Source: an uncultured Shewanella sp.
GTDB lineage: Bacteria > Pseudomonadota > Gammaproteobacteria > Enterobacterales > Shewanellaceae
NCBI RefSeq assembly: GCF_947497935.1
Contig: NZ_CANMIO010000007.1
Span: 124,001 to 188,000, forward strand
Length of the DNA stretch: 64,000 bases
Direction of reading: 5' to 3'
A program made the position numbers and the translations under genes. The notes under the pieces were generated by a model. That model was not told where the DNA came from, ran no database searches, and saw only the letters and a program-made list of their open reading frames with translations. Positions 51,811 to 61,440 of this stretch are shown piece by piece (position 1 is the first letter of the stretch; each line of letters opens with the position of its first letter).

Positions 51811-52137
51811 ATGACTAATCTTGTTGTCAAATTCGAATCTTTGCAGCAACTCTATCGAGCTTATATGCCGTTCATCAAGCCTATAGGTATGTTTGTGAGC
51901 TGTACTCAAAGGTTCGCTCTTGGCCAAGAGATAATGATTTCTTATCAGTTGCCAGACACGACTCAAGTCCACGATTTTAAAGGCTCGGTGATCTGGATTA
52001 ACCCACTTGGAGCATCTGGCGGGCGGCCTGCTGGAATTGGAGTGAAGATTTTAACTGAACCTGACTTCCACAAACATCAGATCGAGCAACTGCTTTCCCG
52101 TGAGCTTGCCTCCGGCGATTTGACCTGCACTATGTAG
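51811..52137 (+). CDS. PilZ-domain protein
   Basis: 108 residues, 6 bp after holB. A PilZ-fold pattern is visible: VVKFESLQQLYRAYMPFIKPIGMFV, GQEIMISYQLPDT, FKGSVIWINPLG, PAGIGVKI. The RxxxR and D/NxSxxG c-di-GMP-binding residues are not present. This agrees with the type IV pilus assembly-type PilZ proteins that do not bind c-di-GMP. It lies in the same position between holB and tatD in many gammaproteobacteria. Confidence 0.9.
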   Translation: MTNLVVKFESLQQLYRAYMPFIKPIGMFVSCTQRFALGQEIMISYQLPDTTQVHDFKGSVIWINPLGASGGRPAGIGVKILTEPDFHKHQIEQLLSRELASGDLTCTM

Positions 52138-52182
52138 CTGGGTAGACTTGCTGTCCTTTTTGTAGTTTGTTGGACTTCCACC

Positions 52183-52971
52183 GTGCTTATCGATTCACAT
52201 TGTCACTTAGACCGTTTAAAAATTGCCCCCGATCAGGCTTCACTTCAAGAGGTTATATCCGCTGCGAAAGCACTGGATATCGCTTACTTTCTTTGTGTTA
52301 ACGTAAGACAGCAAGGCTTTATCGATATGAAGCAGAAAATGGCAGCATTCGATGAAGTGTTCCTATCTGCGGGTGTACACCCTTTAGATGTACAAGATGG
52401 CTTAAATATTCAAGAAGTTGAGCAATTTGCTCGAGATGAGAAGGTCGTTGCAATCGGTGAGACGGGTTTAGACTATTTCTATGCCAATGAAACGAAAGCA
52501 TTGCAACAGCAATGCTTTGAGCAGCAGATCGACCTCGCAGTTAAAGTCAATAAGCCACTTATTATCCATACTCGTGATGCTCGTGAAGATACTATAAATT
52601 TTTTGAAGCGTGGTAAAGCGGACACCGTAGGTGGTGTGCTGCACTGTTTTACTGAAGACTGGGAAATGGCAAAGGCTGCAATAGATTTAGGTTTCTATAT
52701 TTCGGTTTCGGGTATTGTAACTTTTAAAAATGCGGGCGATCTGCGCAACGTGATAAGGAAAGTACCGAAAGATAGATTACTGGTTGAGACTGACTCACCC
52801 TACTTAGCGCCAGTTCCTCATCGCGGCAAAGAAAACCAACCCGCTTTTGTACGCGATGTGGCTGAATTTGTGGCGGAGTTAAGAGGGGAGAAGTATCCAG
52901 AATTAGCACAGTACACAACTGATAACTTCTTTAATCTATTTAAAGATGCTGCAAGGTTGGCTGGCCGCTAA
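52183..52971 (+). CDS. tatD: TatD-family metal-dependent hydrolase
   Basis: 262 residues from GTG 52183. The metal-binding motifs are all present: DSHCHLDRL at the N-terminus, GETGLDYF, IHTRDA, HCFTE and VETDSPYLAP. TatD-type enzymes are DNases or D-aminoacyl/amidohydrolase-like. The chromosomal copy next to holB is the YcfH type, whose substrate is uncertain. Last gene of the pabC-to-tatD run. The plus-strand terminator is less clear than the minus-strand one at 53009-53047. Confidence 0.93.
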   Translation: MLIDSHCHLDRLKIAPDQASLQEVISAAKALDIAYFLCVNVRQQGFIDMKQKMAAFDEVFLSAGVHPLDVQDGLNIQEVEQFARDEKVVAIGETGLDYFYANETKALQQQCFEQQIDLAVKVNKPLIIHTRDAREDTINFLKRGKADTVGGVLHCFTEDWEMAKAAIDLGFYISVSGIVTFKNAGDLRNVIRKVPKDRLLVETDSPYLAPVPHRGKENQPAFVRDVAEFVAELRGEKYPELAQYTTDNFFNLFKDAARLAGR

Positions 52972-53008
52972 TTGTTTTGCCCCTCTGATTGCTATTGTAA
53001 ATTTCAGA

Positions 53009-53047
53009 CAAAAAAAGACCCAAAACTATTCCGATTGTTCTGGGTCT
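53009..53047 (-). terminator. terminator for rsmF
   Basis: Stem AGACCCA-AAAC / GTTC-TGGGTCT with an internal loop, followed on the minus strand by TTTTTTT. It may also stop plus-strand transcripts from tatD. Confidence 0.78.
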
Positions 53048-53202
53048 AGGGGAATGGCTCACTAGGAGCCGTGCGCTACTGTTGTTACCCTACGGGTAAA
53101 AAAGGTTTAATCACATCATCGCTAAAGACTAATGATATAGAGTGTAGACCAGCTTTAGGTTTTGTGGGTGGTTATTTTTTTAGAATTCCCACCCAAATGT
53201 AA

Positions 53203-54660
53203 CTATTTATGTGAATACAGCGCAATCTTGTCTTTAACTAAGTCTCTTGGAAGGTTGTTCTTTAATTTATTGCCCAAGTGCTTAGCGACGCCAAGCGGGT
53301 TATTAGCATAGCTCACGATAACTTCCCCTTGAGGTTTAACTTTTTCAACTAGGCTGATGTCTCGGCCCATTAAAAAGTCTTTCGCTTGCTCATCACTGAG
53401 TTCGAAACGCGTTGGTGCTGATAAGGCTAATACAGCTTCATGGCGGACCTTGTAGCCTTTCTTCAATGCATCTGCAAGTTTAATTCCAATTCGTTGGTAA
53501 CGCATCTTACCGATTAATGGCATAACCGGATATGGAAATAGCCAAAACTCTAAATCGCGCACCATCACCTGAGCATTATCGGGAAGGGTAATGGAAAAGC
53601 TGTCTTTAAAGTATTGTGCTAACTCTTCAACTTGCTTAGGTTTTGCCAATGAAAAAGGGAAGTTCTTCTGTTTTTTCGGCTCAGGCTGCTGGCGTTCTAC
53701 TGCTGAGGTTTTGTGAATTTTTGCCACGAAGAAACCTTCACTGTCGTAGATCTGAGGCCATACGTGTAGAAAGCCCTCTTGGGTACAGGCTTTTTCTGCC
53801 TGTGGGAAAAGTGTCGCCAAAGAGCCAAATTCAACGGCATCACCATAGAGAGATTTTAGATGGTGACACACATCTTGGTTTTCTTGTCGGCTTAACGCAC
53901 AGGTCGAGTAAACAAGGCTGCCGCCTACTTTTAACGCTAGAAAAGCTGACTCAATGAGTGCTTTTTGGGTGTCGACAATGCCCTTGTCATCATTATTGTC
54001 CCAATTTTTTAGCGCGTCGGGATCTTTACGTATGGTGCCCTCGCCACTGCAGGGAGCGTCGAGAAGAATCGAATCGAATGTCTCGAACATGTACTCACCG
54101 AAAACCCGTGCATCAAAATGGGTTAATGCGCAGTTAGCCACCCCCATTCTTGCCACATTGGCGTGCAAGACTTTTACTCGGCTAGCTGAGTATTCATTGG
54201 CGATTAATAGCCCTTGGTTTTGCATCAGAGCTGCAATTTGGGTGGTTTTTGAGCCGGGCGCAGAGGCCATGTCGAGCACGATTGTATTTTCGTCAAAGTT
54301 AGCGGAAATATTATCGCTAATTTTTGTAGTCTCTAGTGGCTCAAACAGTGCCGTAGGCGGCAGCATGGAGCTAGCTTCTTGGATGTAGAATAAGCCCTGC
54401 AAATGCTCGATGGTATTTCCTAACTGGAGCTCTTGAGTAAGCGTCACCCAAAAGCCGTCTTTGCACCAAGGAATAGAATCGAAATGCCAGCCTTTCTGCG
54501 TCATCAAATCGACAAAGTCATCGCTACTAATTTTGAGTGTATTAACTCGAATAGAAAGTCGTAACGGTTTATTGCTATAGGCGATAAAGTCTTCCATAGA
54601 AAGGTGAGAAGGGAGATCGCGTTCGATGCTATCGAGAAAATTCTGATTAAAATGAGCCAT
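53203..54660 (-). CDS. rsmF: 16S rRNA (cytosine-C5)-methyltransferase RsmF
   Basis: 485 residues. SAM motif I is DMASAPGSKTTQIAALM, then the two NOL1/NOP2 cysteines in LDAPCSGEGTIRKDP (Cys about residue 195) and VYSTCALSRQEN (about 246). NEYSASRVKVLHANVARMG is the motif preceding. The C-terminal extension (about 310-485), with RNA-binding features, is typical of RsmF (YebU). It methylates C1407 of 16S rRNA. Confidence 0.92.
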   Translation of the reverse strand: MAHFNQNFLDSIERDLPSHLSMEDFIAYSNKPLRLSIRVNTLKISSDDFVDLMTQKGWHFDSIPWCKDGFWVTLTQELQLGNTIEHLQGLFYIQEASSMLPPTALFEPLETTKISDNISANFDENTIVLDMASAPGSKTTQIAALMQNQGLLIANEYSASRVKVLHANVARMGVANCALTHFDARVFGEYMFETFDSILLDAPCSGEGTIRKDPDALKNWDNNDDKGIVDTQKALIESAFLALKVGGSLVYSTCALSRQENQDVCHHLKSLYGDAVEFGSLATLFPQAEKACTQEGFLHVWPQIYDSEGFFVAKIHKTSAVERQQPEPKKQKNFPFSLAKPKQVEELAQYFKDSFSITLPDNAQVMVRDLEFWLFPYPVMPLIGKMRYQRIGIKLADALKKGYKVRHEAVLALSAPTRFELSDEQAKDFLMGRDISLVEKVKPQGEVIVSYANNPLGVAKHLGNKLKNNLPRDLVKDKIALYSHK

Positions 54661-54913
54661 ATGTCGAAGATAATGCGGTAAAGTATCGGGATTATAACAG
54701 GTTTATAGACAAGTCACTGCAAAATGCAGGATCTAGCATGTCGAGAAGTGACACACCTCAAGGCGGGAAATGACTGTACTGGCCATTTCATTCAATATCG
54801 CATAACCCTGAGGCATATTGATTTTCGCGATGTGAAAGGAGCTCCTCTAAAATGAGTTGCTTAGCAATAAATTAAATGAGATTGGTTTTAATAGATGATT
54901 AGAGGAAACTTGA

Positions 54914-56140
54914 GTGCTAAATAAGATCTGGTTTGGTTTTTTTGCAACGGCTTTGTTCGCAATTTTTGCGCAATTGCTGGCGGGCCATACTCAAGTACTT
55001 TCAGAGAGCGTTGACGCCATTTTTTCGAGCTCAAAATTGGCGGCGGAAATTGCGTTGGGATTAATTGGCGTGTTATCGCTGTGGATGGGGCTGATGCGTG
55101 TCGGTGAAAAGGCCGGTGTCGTTGCCGTCTTTTCAAAGATGTTTGAGCCATTACTGTCTAAGCTGATGCCTGAGGTGCCTAGGGGACATCCTGCCTTTGG
55201 TAGCGTAACAATGAACCTTACCGCGAACATGTTAGGCCTAGACAATGCGGCCACACCTCTAGGTCTCAAGGCAATGCAAGATTTGCAAAGCTTAAACCCC
55301 AATAAGAGTGTGGCGACCAATGCGCAGATTTTGTTTCTGGTATTAAATACCTCTTCAATTACCTTAGTACCTGTCACGGTTTTCTTATACCGTGCGCAGC
55401 AAGGGGCGGCAGCGCCTGCTGACATCTTCTTACCCATATTACTTGCCACTACGGCCTCTACACTCGCAGGCTTAACTATAGTGGCTTTAGTGCAAAGATT
55501 GTCACTTATGAATGCTGTGGTACTAGGTTATGCAGGCATTATTTTATCGTCGATTATAGGGCTCGTCTTTTATTTGAGTACTTTAACGGTATCTGCGATA
55601 GGTGAGGTAAGTACAGGTCTTGGTAACGGTATATTGCTGTTATTGATCTTTAGTTTCGTTCTGGTAGCGGGCATGAGAAAGGTGGCTGTGTATGATGAAT
55701 TTATCGAAGGCGCGAAGGAGGGATTTGCACAGTCGATAAAATTGATCCCGTATTTACTCGCTATGTTGCTGGCAATCGCACTGTTAAGAGCTTCAGGGGC
55801 ATTAGATTACCTTTTACAGTTAATAGCTGGCTTAGTGGCGTTTGCGGGCGGAGATATCCGCTTTGTCGATGCTATGCCAACAGCAATTATGAAGCCATTT
55901 AGTGGCTCAGGCGCCAGAGCCATGATGCTTGAGACCATGCAGCATTACGGTGTTGACTCGTTTGCCGGGCGCTTAGCGGCGATTTTACAGGGCAGCACCG
56001 AGACAACCTTTTATGTGTTAGCGGTATATTTTGGTGCGGTAGGGATCCGAAATGGAAGGCACGCCTTGGCTTGTGGTTTATTTGCTGATTTAGCGGGGAT
56101 CATCGCGGCAATAGCTGTGTGTTATCAGTTTTATGGTTAA
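54914..56140 (+). CDS. SpmA/SpmB-like nucleoside-recognition membrane protein (fused)
   Basis: 408 residues from GTG 54914 with AGAGGA upstream. There are about ten membrane helices. Two Gate-type (nucleoside-recognition) domains are visible: GVLSLWMGLMRVGEKAGVV...LMPEVPRGHPAFGSVTMNLTANMLGLDNAATPLGLKAM in the first half and IKLIPYLLAMLLAIALLRASGALD...DAMPTAIMKPFSGSGARAMMLETM in the second. This is the fusion of spore maturation proteins SpmA and SpmB common in non-sporulating proteobacteria. Function unknown, possibly transport of a small metabolite. It lies between rsmF and letB on the opposite strand to both. Strong terminator at 56192-56218. Confidence 0.9.
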   Translation: MLNKIWFGFFATALFAIFAQLLAGHTQVLSESVDAIFSSSKLAAEIALGLIGVLSLWMGLMRVGEKAGVVAVFSKMFEPLLSKLMPEVPRGHPAFGSVTMNLTANMLGLDNAATPLGLKAMQDLQSLNPNKSVATNAQILFLVLNTSSITLVPVTVFLYRAQQGAAAPADIFLPILLATTASTLAGLTIVALVQRLSLMNAVVLGYAGIILSSIIGLVFYLSTLTVSAIGEVSTGLGNGILLLLIFSFVLVAGMRKVAVYDEFIEGAKEGFAQSIKLIPYLLAMLLAIALLRASGALDYLLQLIAGLVAFAGGDIRFVDAMPTAIMKPFSGSGARAMMLETMQHYGVDSFAGRLAAILQGSTETTFYVLAVYFGAVGIRNGRHALACGLFADLAGIIAAIAVCYQFYG

Positions 56141-56191
56141 TTGGTACGGAACATAAGTTACGAATGACAAACTGGAAGTTTAGCGGGAAAT

Positions 56192-56218
56192 AAAAACGAG
56201 GCCAAAGCCTCGTTTTTA
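56192..56218. terminator. terminator between the SpmAB-like gene and letB
   Basis: Stem AAAACGAGGC / GCCTCGTTTT (56193-56202 and 56207-56216) with a 4-nt loop. T-rich on both strands. Confidence 0.92.
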
Positions 56219-56265
56219 TTTATAAAGAATAGCCTCGTTTGATGGCAAGTTAACTATCGATGTAG

Positions 56266-58896
56266 TTATTCTGGCTGGGCCTTTTGCACGGGGGTCCAAC
56301 TAAGCCACTTGCTGTCTACTTCAGGTTTAAGGGCAAATGTGTGCTGCTTCATTATGATGTTTGTTGACTGGGTTGTTTCTTCAGTTGCAACACCTATACC
56401 ACCTGCAAGTATGGTTTCTAAAGAGCCCGTTTCAATCTGAGCCCCTGAAAATAGCCCAAGGTCAACCTTCACACCTGATAGATCCCAAAACACGCTAGAT
56501 TGATTGATCAAGTGTTTGTACTTGCTCTTAACATGGGCGTTTATAATGATGCCTGTACCTTGTTTAGAGAGTTGGTAACTGTCGACTTGACCAATATTTA
56601 CACCTCTAAAGAAAATTGCAGTTCCTACTTTGATAGATCCTAAATTAGGTTTGCTCAATTTAAATGTTAGAGCGTTATCTACATTATGGAACGGCTTCTC
56701 TATTTGTCCGATAAACGTGGTTGCTTTTATAGCACTTTGTCCTGGGAAAACTTCTATATATGGACCGGTAATTAGGGTTTCAGGCGCCTTAATGCCAGCT
56801 AAAGAGATATCAGCGTCGATAATCGAGTAACTGGCATCTTGCTGGTTAAAATTAGCGGCATACTCACCATAGAGGTAAGCGGTAACGCTTAACTGTTTTA
56901 GATCTTGAGTTAGAGTGACAGAGTCGACTTCACCAACCTTGTGCCCAAGATAACGAATGGGCGCTTTCGGTGCTAACTTAACACTTGCAGGGAAGGTCAG
57001 GCTGATAGGTTTAGCCTGACTTAAGGCGAGGAATCGAGAATCATAAAGATAACGACTGTTAGCAGTCTGCTTACCTTCGATAAGCCCTAGACTGATCCCA
57101 CCTTTTAAGGCTGCTTTTAACGGAGCAACTTCAACTTCAACGCCGGACAAACTCGCATTTATGGATACAGCGCTGTTTCGCCAAAATACAGTTTTATCAT
57201 TTAATAAGCTTGTAAATGCACGCTCGATGGTCATGTCGATGACAAAATTATTATCTGACGCTTGCCACTGAACACCCGTTACCTGACCAATTTGCATCTT
57301 CTTATAATAGATAGGCGAACCTGCAGCTAAATCTGCTGCATCTTGACTGAGAAGAGTCTTCTTAATGAGGTTGTAGCTGGCGTAATATTTTTTGGCTTCG
57401 TCGCTATTTGCAAACACGCGTAATGCACTTTCGCTCGTCGCTATGGCTTTACTTGAGCCCCTGACTAGGCTTAATGCTCCGCTGGCTAAGGTATTTAAGT
57501 CTCGAGTCTTGACCCTAACACCATCTAGGCTTGCATCAATTGCTAAAGCAGACTCTGCGACAAAATGGCTATTTGTGCTAACTAAGCCAATAAAGTCTGG
57601 TTCAATTTCTATCTGATATTCGACTTGAGTTAAAGTTGAGTTGAGCTCACTCGATAAAACCTGTCCAATTTTTATCTGTTTATATCGAATTTCAGCGCCT
57701 GCACTCACGCCTGGATTAGACTCTGAATGTAATGTCAGCAATAACTTACTGATGTTTTTCGGCTCTGGAGCCTGTGTGAGTAAAGTGTACTCCTGTTTAG
57801 CAGCACCAGTACCAGGTATGAAGTTAATCACGCTGCCAGTGATTAACCGTTCAGGATGCTTGATCCCTGAAAGCGAAATGTCAGCACCTTCTAACCAGAA
57901 ATCTGCGGTTGCGGTAAGTAGCTCTTGGTAGGCCCCATCGATTTTCGCTGATAATGAAATACCATGTTCACTAAGAGTTTTCTGGGTTACCTGGCCAATT
58001 TGGATCCCTCTATAGACGATAGGCGTGTTTTGAGAAACTGCTTCATCACCGCTGGCTTTGAGAGTAAACATGACTCCGCCTAAAGCGTCATCTTGATTAT
58101 CATATAGGGTGAACTCGTGTTTATTCTCTGCAGGTACTGAACCATCATCTGAACTGAAACTGATCCCGCCAGCAAGAATGGATGCTAGACTCTCACTGCT
58201 GACTTTTATGCCAGATAGAGATGCATCGATACTGATCCCTGATACATTCCAAAACTGAGAGTTAACCTTTACTAGCTCGGCATATTGCTGCTGAATAAAG
58301 GCTGTAACCAAAATTTGATCCGAGCCTTCAAGGTGGTAGCCTACGACTTGCCCGACTGGGATCTGTCGGTAAAATACTGGAGAGCCCACATCTAATGAAC
58401 CTAGTTTCTTGGTTGTGATATGAACAATGAGTCCCTCGACACCTGGCGTGATGACAGGGGCTGTGGTTTCTGCCTCAAAAAAAGATCTTGAATCTCCTTC
58501 ACCGGGTAAGATACTAATATAGTTGCCTGAAAAGAGGGTATCTAATCCCTCAACACCCGTAATGGTAGCTTTAGGTTTTACTAACCAAAACTTAGTGCCT
58601 TCATTAACAAATGGTCCTGCTCGGTAGTCCATCATGACGCTGACATCTACGCCTTTAAGATCTTTATCGATACTCATATCGACGACTTTACCTACAGTCA
58701 GTCCCTGATATTTAACCAGTGTCTTACCTATGTCCATTCCTGTGGCGCTAGGGAAGTGAATCGTGACCTCGACACCAGATTCTCGTATGCTTTTTACACC
58801 GAGCCAAGCACCTAATGCCAGTGCGATAATAGGGAGTAACCAAATCGGTGAAAATAATTTTTTCTTTACGATTTTAGGTGTTTGTACTTGAGTCAT
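56266..58896 (-). CDS. letB: multi-MCE-domain intermembrane lipid transport protein (LetB-like)
   Basis: 876 residues, matching the E. coli LetB (YebT) length. An N-terminal membrane helix (about 17-35, SPIWLLPIIALALGAWLGV) is followed by about seven MCE repeats, each with the pattern G-x-V-x-Y-x-G-x-x-x-G-x-V (for example VKYQGLTVGKVVD, VYRQIPVGQVVG, YKKMQIGQVTG, IRYLGHKVGEVDS, FRGVNIGQVDS). It spans the periplasm as a tunnel for lipids. It lies directly after the two LetA-like genes, overlapping the second by 23 nt, so an operon is likely. Confidence 0.92.
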   Translation of the reverse strand: MTQVQTPKIVKKKLFSPIWLLPIIALALGAWLGVKSIRESGVEVTIHFPSATGMDIGKTLVKYQGLTVGKVVDMSIDKDLKGVDVSVMMDYRAGPFVNEGTKFWLVKPKATITGVEGLDTLFSGNYISILPGEGDSRSFFEAETTAPVITPGVEGLIVHITTKKLGSLDVGSPVFYRQIPVGQVVGYHLEGSDQILVTAFIQQQYAELVKVNSQFWNVSGISIDASLSGIKVSSESLASILAGGISFSSDDGSVPAENKHEFTLYDNQDDALGGVMFTLKASGDEAVSQNTPIVYRGIQIGQVTQKTLSEHGISLSAKIDGAYQELLTATADFWLEGADISLSGIKHPERLITGSVINFIPGTGAAKQEYTLLTQAPEPKNISKLLLTLHSESNPGVSAGAEIRYKQIKIGQVLSSELNSTLTQVEYQIEIEPDFIGLVSTNSHFVAESALAIDASLDGVRVKTRDLNTLASGALSLVRGSSKAIATSESALRVFANSDEAKKYYASYNLIKKTLLSQDAADLAAGSPIYYKKMQIGQVTGVQWQASDNNFVIDMTIERAFTSLLNDKTVFWRNSAVSINASLSGVEVEVAPLKAALKGGISLGLIEGKQTANSRYLYDSRFLALSQAKPISLTFPASVKLAPKAPIRYLGHKVGEVDSVTLTQDLKQLSVTAYLYGEYAANFNQQDASYSIIDADISLAGIKAPETLITGPYIEVFPGQSAIKATTFIGQIEKPFHNVDNALTFKLSKPNLGSIKVGTAIFFRGVNIGQVDSYQLSKQGTGIIINAHVKSKYKHLINQSSVFWDLSGVKVDLGLFSGAQIETGSLETILAGGIGVATEETTQSTNIIMKQHTFALKPEVDSKWLSWTPVQKAQPE

Positions 58897-59515
58897 CTTT
58901 GGCTTCCAATCTATCCCAGAGTAAACGGGTATCTATGACTTTTGCAGCTAACTGCGTGAGTAAAATAACTAAGGCGAAAGCTGTAGCAGCAGGCGCCGGC
59001 TTAGCGTCTAATAACTGGCCCATATTAACGACAGCAACCGTGAGTGAGATAACGAAAAGATCGAGCATAGACCAACGTCCTATCCATTCAATAATATGAA
59101 AGCCTGTCATAAGCTTCTTTTTAGAGATAGGTAATTTAAAACTTATTGCCGATAAATATATCGTTAATCCAACAATCTTAAGAATGGGTACTAAAATACT
59201 GGCGACAAACAGAATAATTGCGATGGGGATCATGTCTGTTTTGACGAGGTGAGTGATGCCAGAAAAGATAGTATCTTGAGTGACTCGGCCCTGATTTGTC
59301 AGTGTTGAAATTGGATAGACATTGGCGGGGATCAACAAAATAGTCGCAGTAATTAGCAGGGCCCAACTTTTTTGGACACTTGAATAGTCTCTGATGGTTA
59401 GAGGGGCATTACAGCGACTACAATGAGTTGATTTTGCACAGGTAATTTTGTGGCATGTTGCACAAGATGTGAGACCGATATCTTGGCCTAATGTCGCCGA
59501 TTGATTATCGTTCAT
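58874..59515 (-). CDS. LetA C-terminal half (PqiA-like membrane protein)
   Basis: 213 residues from ATG 59515. An N-terminal zinc ribbon, CATCHKITCAKSTHCSRCNAPL (about 17-39), precedes four membrane helices. IGRWSMLDLFVISLTVAVVNMGQLLDAKPAPAATAF and VIDTRLLWDRLE match the C-terminal half of E. coli LetA (YebS). It should work with LetB to deliver lipids. The gene starts 11 nt before the upstream gene ends, so translation is coupled. Confidence 0.88.
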   Translation of the reverse strand: MNDNQSATLGQDIGLTSCATCHKITCAKSTHCSRCNAPLTIRDYSSVQKSWALLITATILLIPANVYPISTLTNQGRVTQDTIFSGITHLVKTDMIPIAIILFVASILVPILKIVGLTIYLSAISFKLPISKKKLMTGFHIIEWIGRWSMLDLFVISLTVAVVNMGQLLDAKPAPAATAFALVILLTQLAAKVIDTRLLWDRLEAKDDSSTNT

Positions 59516-60134
59516 CTAGATAACTCCACATATGTTCTAAGTCATACTCGCGCATTAAAAATAATGTCATTATAAACAACATAGTAAAACAGAAAGTGCC
59601 GAAACCAAAAGAGACTGTGGCAAAATCGGCTAAGTTAAAAGCAGCGACTAAGAAACTAATAACAAAAATTTCCAACATAGTGAGCTGAGTCAGTATGCCC
59701 TGAATCTTTAGAGAATGCTTTAGGGCAGTTCTTAAGGAAGGGGAGTTAAGTCCATACTTTATGATTAAGATTTGCATCAAGATAGAAAGGAGTAACATGC
59801 CCGGAGCTATGACGGCAGAGGTTAATACTGCTATACCCACTAACCAATAGCCTTGATGATAGACTGCTAAGGCACCCTCTGTCACTGTAGTGGTTCTGAT
59901 ACTGCCTAAGAACTCAAGTTCTAATACGGGGAATAAATTAGCAGGGGCAAAAAAGAAAATGGCAGTTAAGCATAAGGCTAACATGCCGTTAATTGAGCAA
60001 TATGGCGTATCGTATAGTGCAGTGTGGCATCGTGGACATATGGCACGAACGCCTGTCGGCAGTGCTCGTTTTCTAATGACTAAATCACAAGAGCGACACA
60101 AAGTAATACTGCTATCTACAGCTTCCTTTCCCAT
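59505..60134 (-). CDS. LetA N-terminal half (PqiA-like membrane protein)
   Basis: 209 residues from ATG 60134. A TTG at 60143 is possible; neither has a strong ribosome-binding site. The zinc ribbon is CRSCDLVIRK...CPRCHTAL (about 13-40), with four membrane helices including LTMLEIFVISFLVAAFNLADFATVSFGFGTF. It corresponds to the first PqiA domain of E. coli LetA, which is a single fused protein there. Here the two halves are separate genes overlapping by 11 nt. First gene of the letA1-letA2-letB operon, divergent from yebG. Confidence 0.85.
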   Translation of the reverse strand: MGKEAVDSSITLCRSCDLVIRKRALPTGVRAICPRCHTALYDTPYCSINGMLALCLTAIFFFAPANLFPVLELEFLGSIRTTTVTEGALAVYHQGYWLVGIAVLTSAVIAPGMLLLSILMQILIIKYGLNSPSLRTALKHSLKIQGILTQLTMLEIFVISFLVAAFNLADFATVSFGFGTFCFTMLFIMTLFLMREYDLEHMWSYLDER

Positions 60135-60289
60135 TCGTTTCAATATCCAAGTGTACGAAATATGCGTTAATCAGACGTAAAAGATGATTTTTTCACGTAT
60201 GCGATTGAAAATACAGAGCCATTAAGTAAATAAGTTTATCAGATAATAGAGAAAACTTGCATAAGAAGTTGAATGTATGAGACTCTTCA

Positions 60290-60305
60290 CTGTATATAAA
60301 AACAG
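60290..60305 (+). promoter_or_regulatory. LexA box of yebG
   Basis: CTGTATATAAAAACAG, a perfect CTGT-N8-ACAG operator. It lies 13 bp before the yebG ATG (60319), with the GTGGGG ribosome-binding site in between. Confidence 0.92.
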
Positions 60306-60318
60306 TGTGGGGTTAGAT

Positions 60319-60609
60319 ATGGCCGTTGTAACTCAATTTGTTGTCGTTAGAGAAGGGGTTGAAAAGATGACTTTTACATCGAAGAAGGAGGCTGATGCCT
60401 ACGATAAGATGCTAGATATCGCTGACAACCTAATTCCGTTCTTAAGTAAGAGTGATTTAGACTTAGAAGAGAAAGATGTTGAGAAGTTGAGCTTCTTTCT
60501 TGCTCAAAATAAGGATGACCTTCAGGTATTACTTAAAGGTGGTTCTGTAGAAAAAAAGATCACGCCTAAAAAAGCGGTCAAAAAATCTGAAAACAAAGAG
60601 CCCAAATAA
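60319..60609 (+). CDS. yebG: SOS-regulated protein YebG
   Basis: 96 residues from ATG 60319, with GGGG upstream. A reading from 60277 would pass through the LexA box. The family core VVREGVEKMTFTSKKEADAYDKMLDIADNL (about 8-37) is nearly as in E. coli, then LSFFLAQNKDDLQVLLK, and a lysine-rich tail. YebG is a DNA-damage-induced protein of uncertain mechanism. The perfect LexA operator upstream fits. It is divergent from the letA genes and 84 bp upstream of msrC. Confidence 0.92.
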   Translation: MAVVTQFVVVREGVEKMTFTSKKEADAYDKMLDIADNLIPFLSKSDLDLEEKDVEKLSFFLAQNKDDLQVLLKGGSVEKKITPKKAVKKSENKEPK

Positions 60610-60693
60610 AATAGCGTGTTAAAACGAATTGGTTTGTTGTTAAAATGCTGTGATTACATTCTTATTTTTAGAGCAAACTGTTAGGGAATATTA

Positions 60694-61152
60694 ATGGGAA
60701 ACGCTTTTTATGACACTCTGAATCGTCAGGTGCTGGCCTTGCTGGATGGTGAAAATGATCAGATAGCAGCATTAGCAAACTTTTCAGCACTATTAAATGA
60801 TAATCTTACCGATCTAAATTGGGTGGGGTTTTATTTAGTGAAAAATGATGAATTGGTTCTCGGCCCTTTTCAAGGGAAGGTCGCTTGCTCTAGGATCCCA
60901 ATCGGTAAAGGTGTTTGTGGAACTGCCGTAGCAACTAATTCTAGCCAGCGAATCGATGATGTTCATCAATTTGAAGGGCACATCGCTTGTGATAGTGCGA
61001 GTAATTCTGAGTTGGTTGTGCCTTTACGTCAAAACGGAAAGGTTATCGGGGTACTGGATATTGATAGCCCATCGTTATCCAGATTCAGTGAAATTGATCA
61101 ACAGGGCGTCGAAACTTTGGTAAAAAGTCTCGAAATTTGCCTAATTGGTTAA
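60694..61152 (+). CDS. msrC: free methionine-(R)-sulfoxide reductase (GAF domain)
   Basis: 152 residues, one GAF domain. Length and the sequence NWVGFYLV, FQGKVACSRIPIGKGVCGTAVA and HIACDSASNSELVVPL place three cysteines (about 69, 79, 103) exactly as in E. coli MsrC (YebR). It reduces free Met-R-sulfoxide, an antioxidant repair step. In E. coli it is next to letA on one side and proQ on the other, and the same holds here. Confidence 0.92.
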   Translation: MGNAFYDTLNRQVLALLDGENDQIAALANFSALLNDNLTDLNWVGFYLVKNDELVLGPFQGKVACSRIPIGKGVCGTAVATNSSQRIDDVHQFEGHIACDSASNSELVVPLRQNGKVIGVLDIDSPSLSRFSEIDQQGVETLVKSLEICLIG

Positions 61153-61440
61153 TCTGCGACCAATTATCGCTAATTGTAGGTCGCAATCATTTGAAGCCTC
61201 TCTATAATAAGCGGTTTGAGTAATGAAAAAAGCAGACACAATTATATTCGACTTATGAATACATGGAGTTTGTGATTTGTAGTTGCTAAGGTAGGTTTGG
61301 TTTTAGGGGCTAAAAACAGATGTTAACAATTTTTCATTTGTGGTTTGTGCCTAGATCAGACAAATATAAACGACACTTAAGTTGATTCGAGCGATTGAGC
61401 TTGTCGGCGGTGTCCCTTTTTTAAAACTGTGGAAGTAAAG

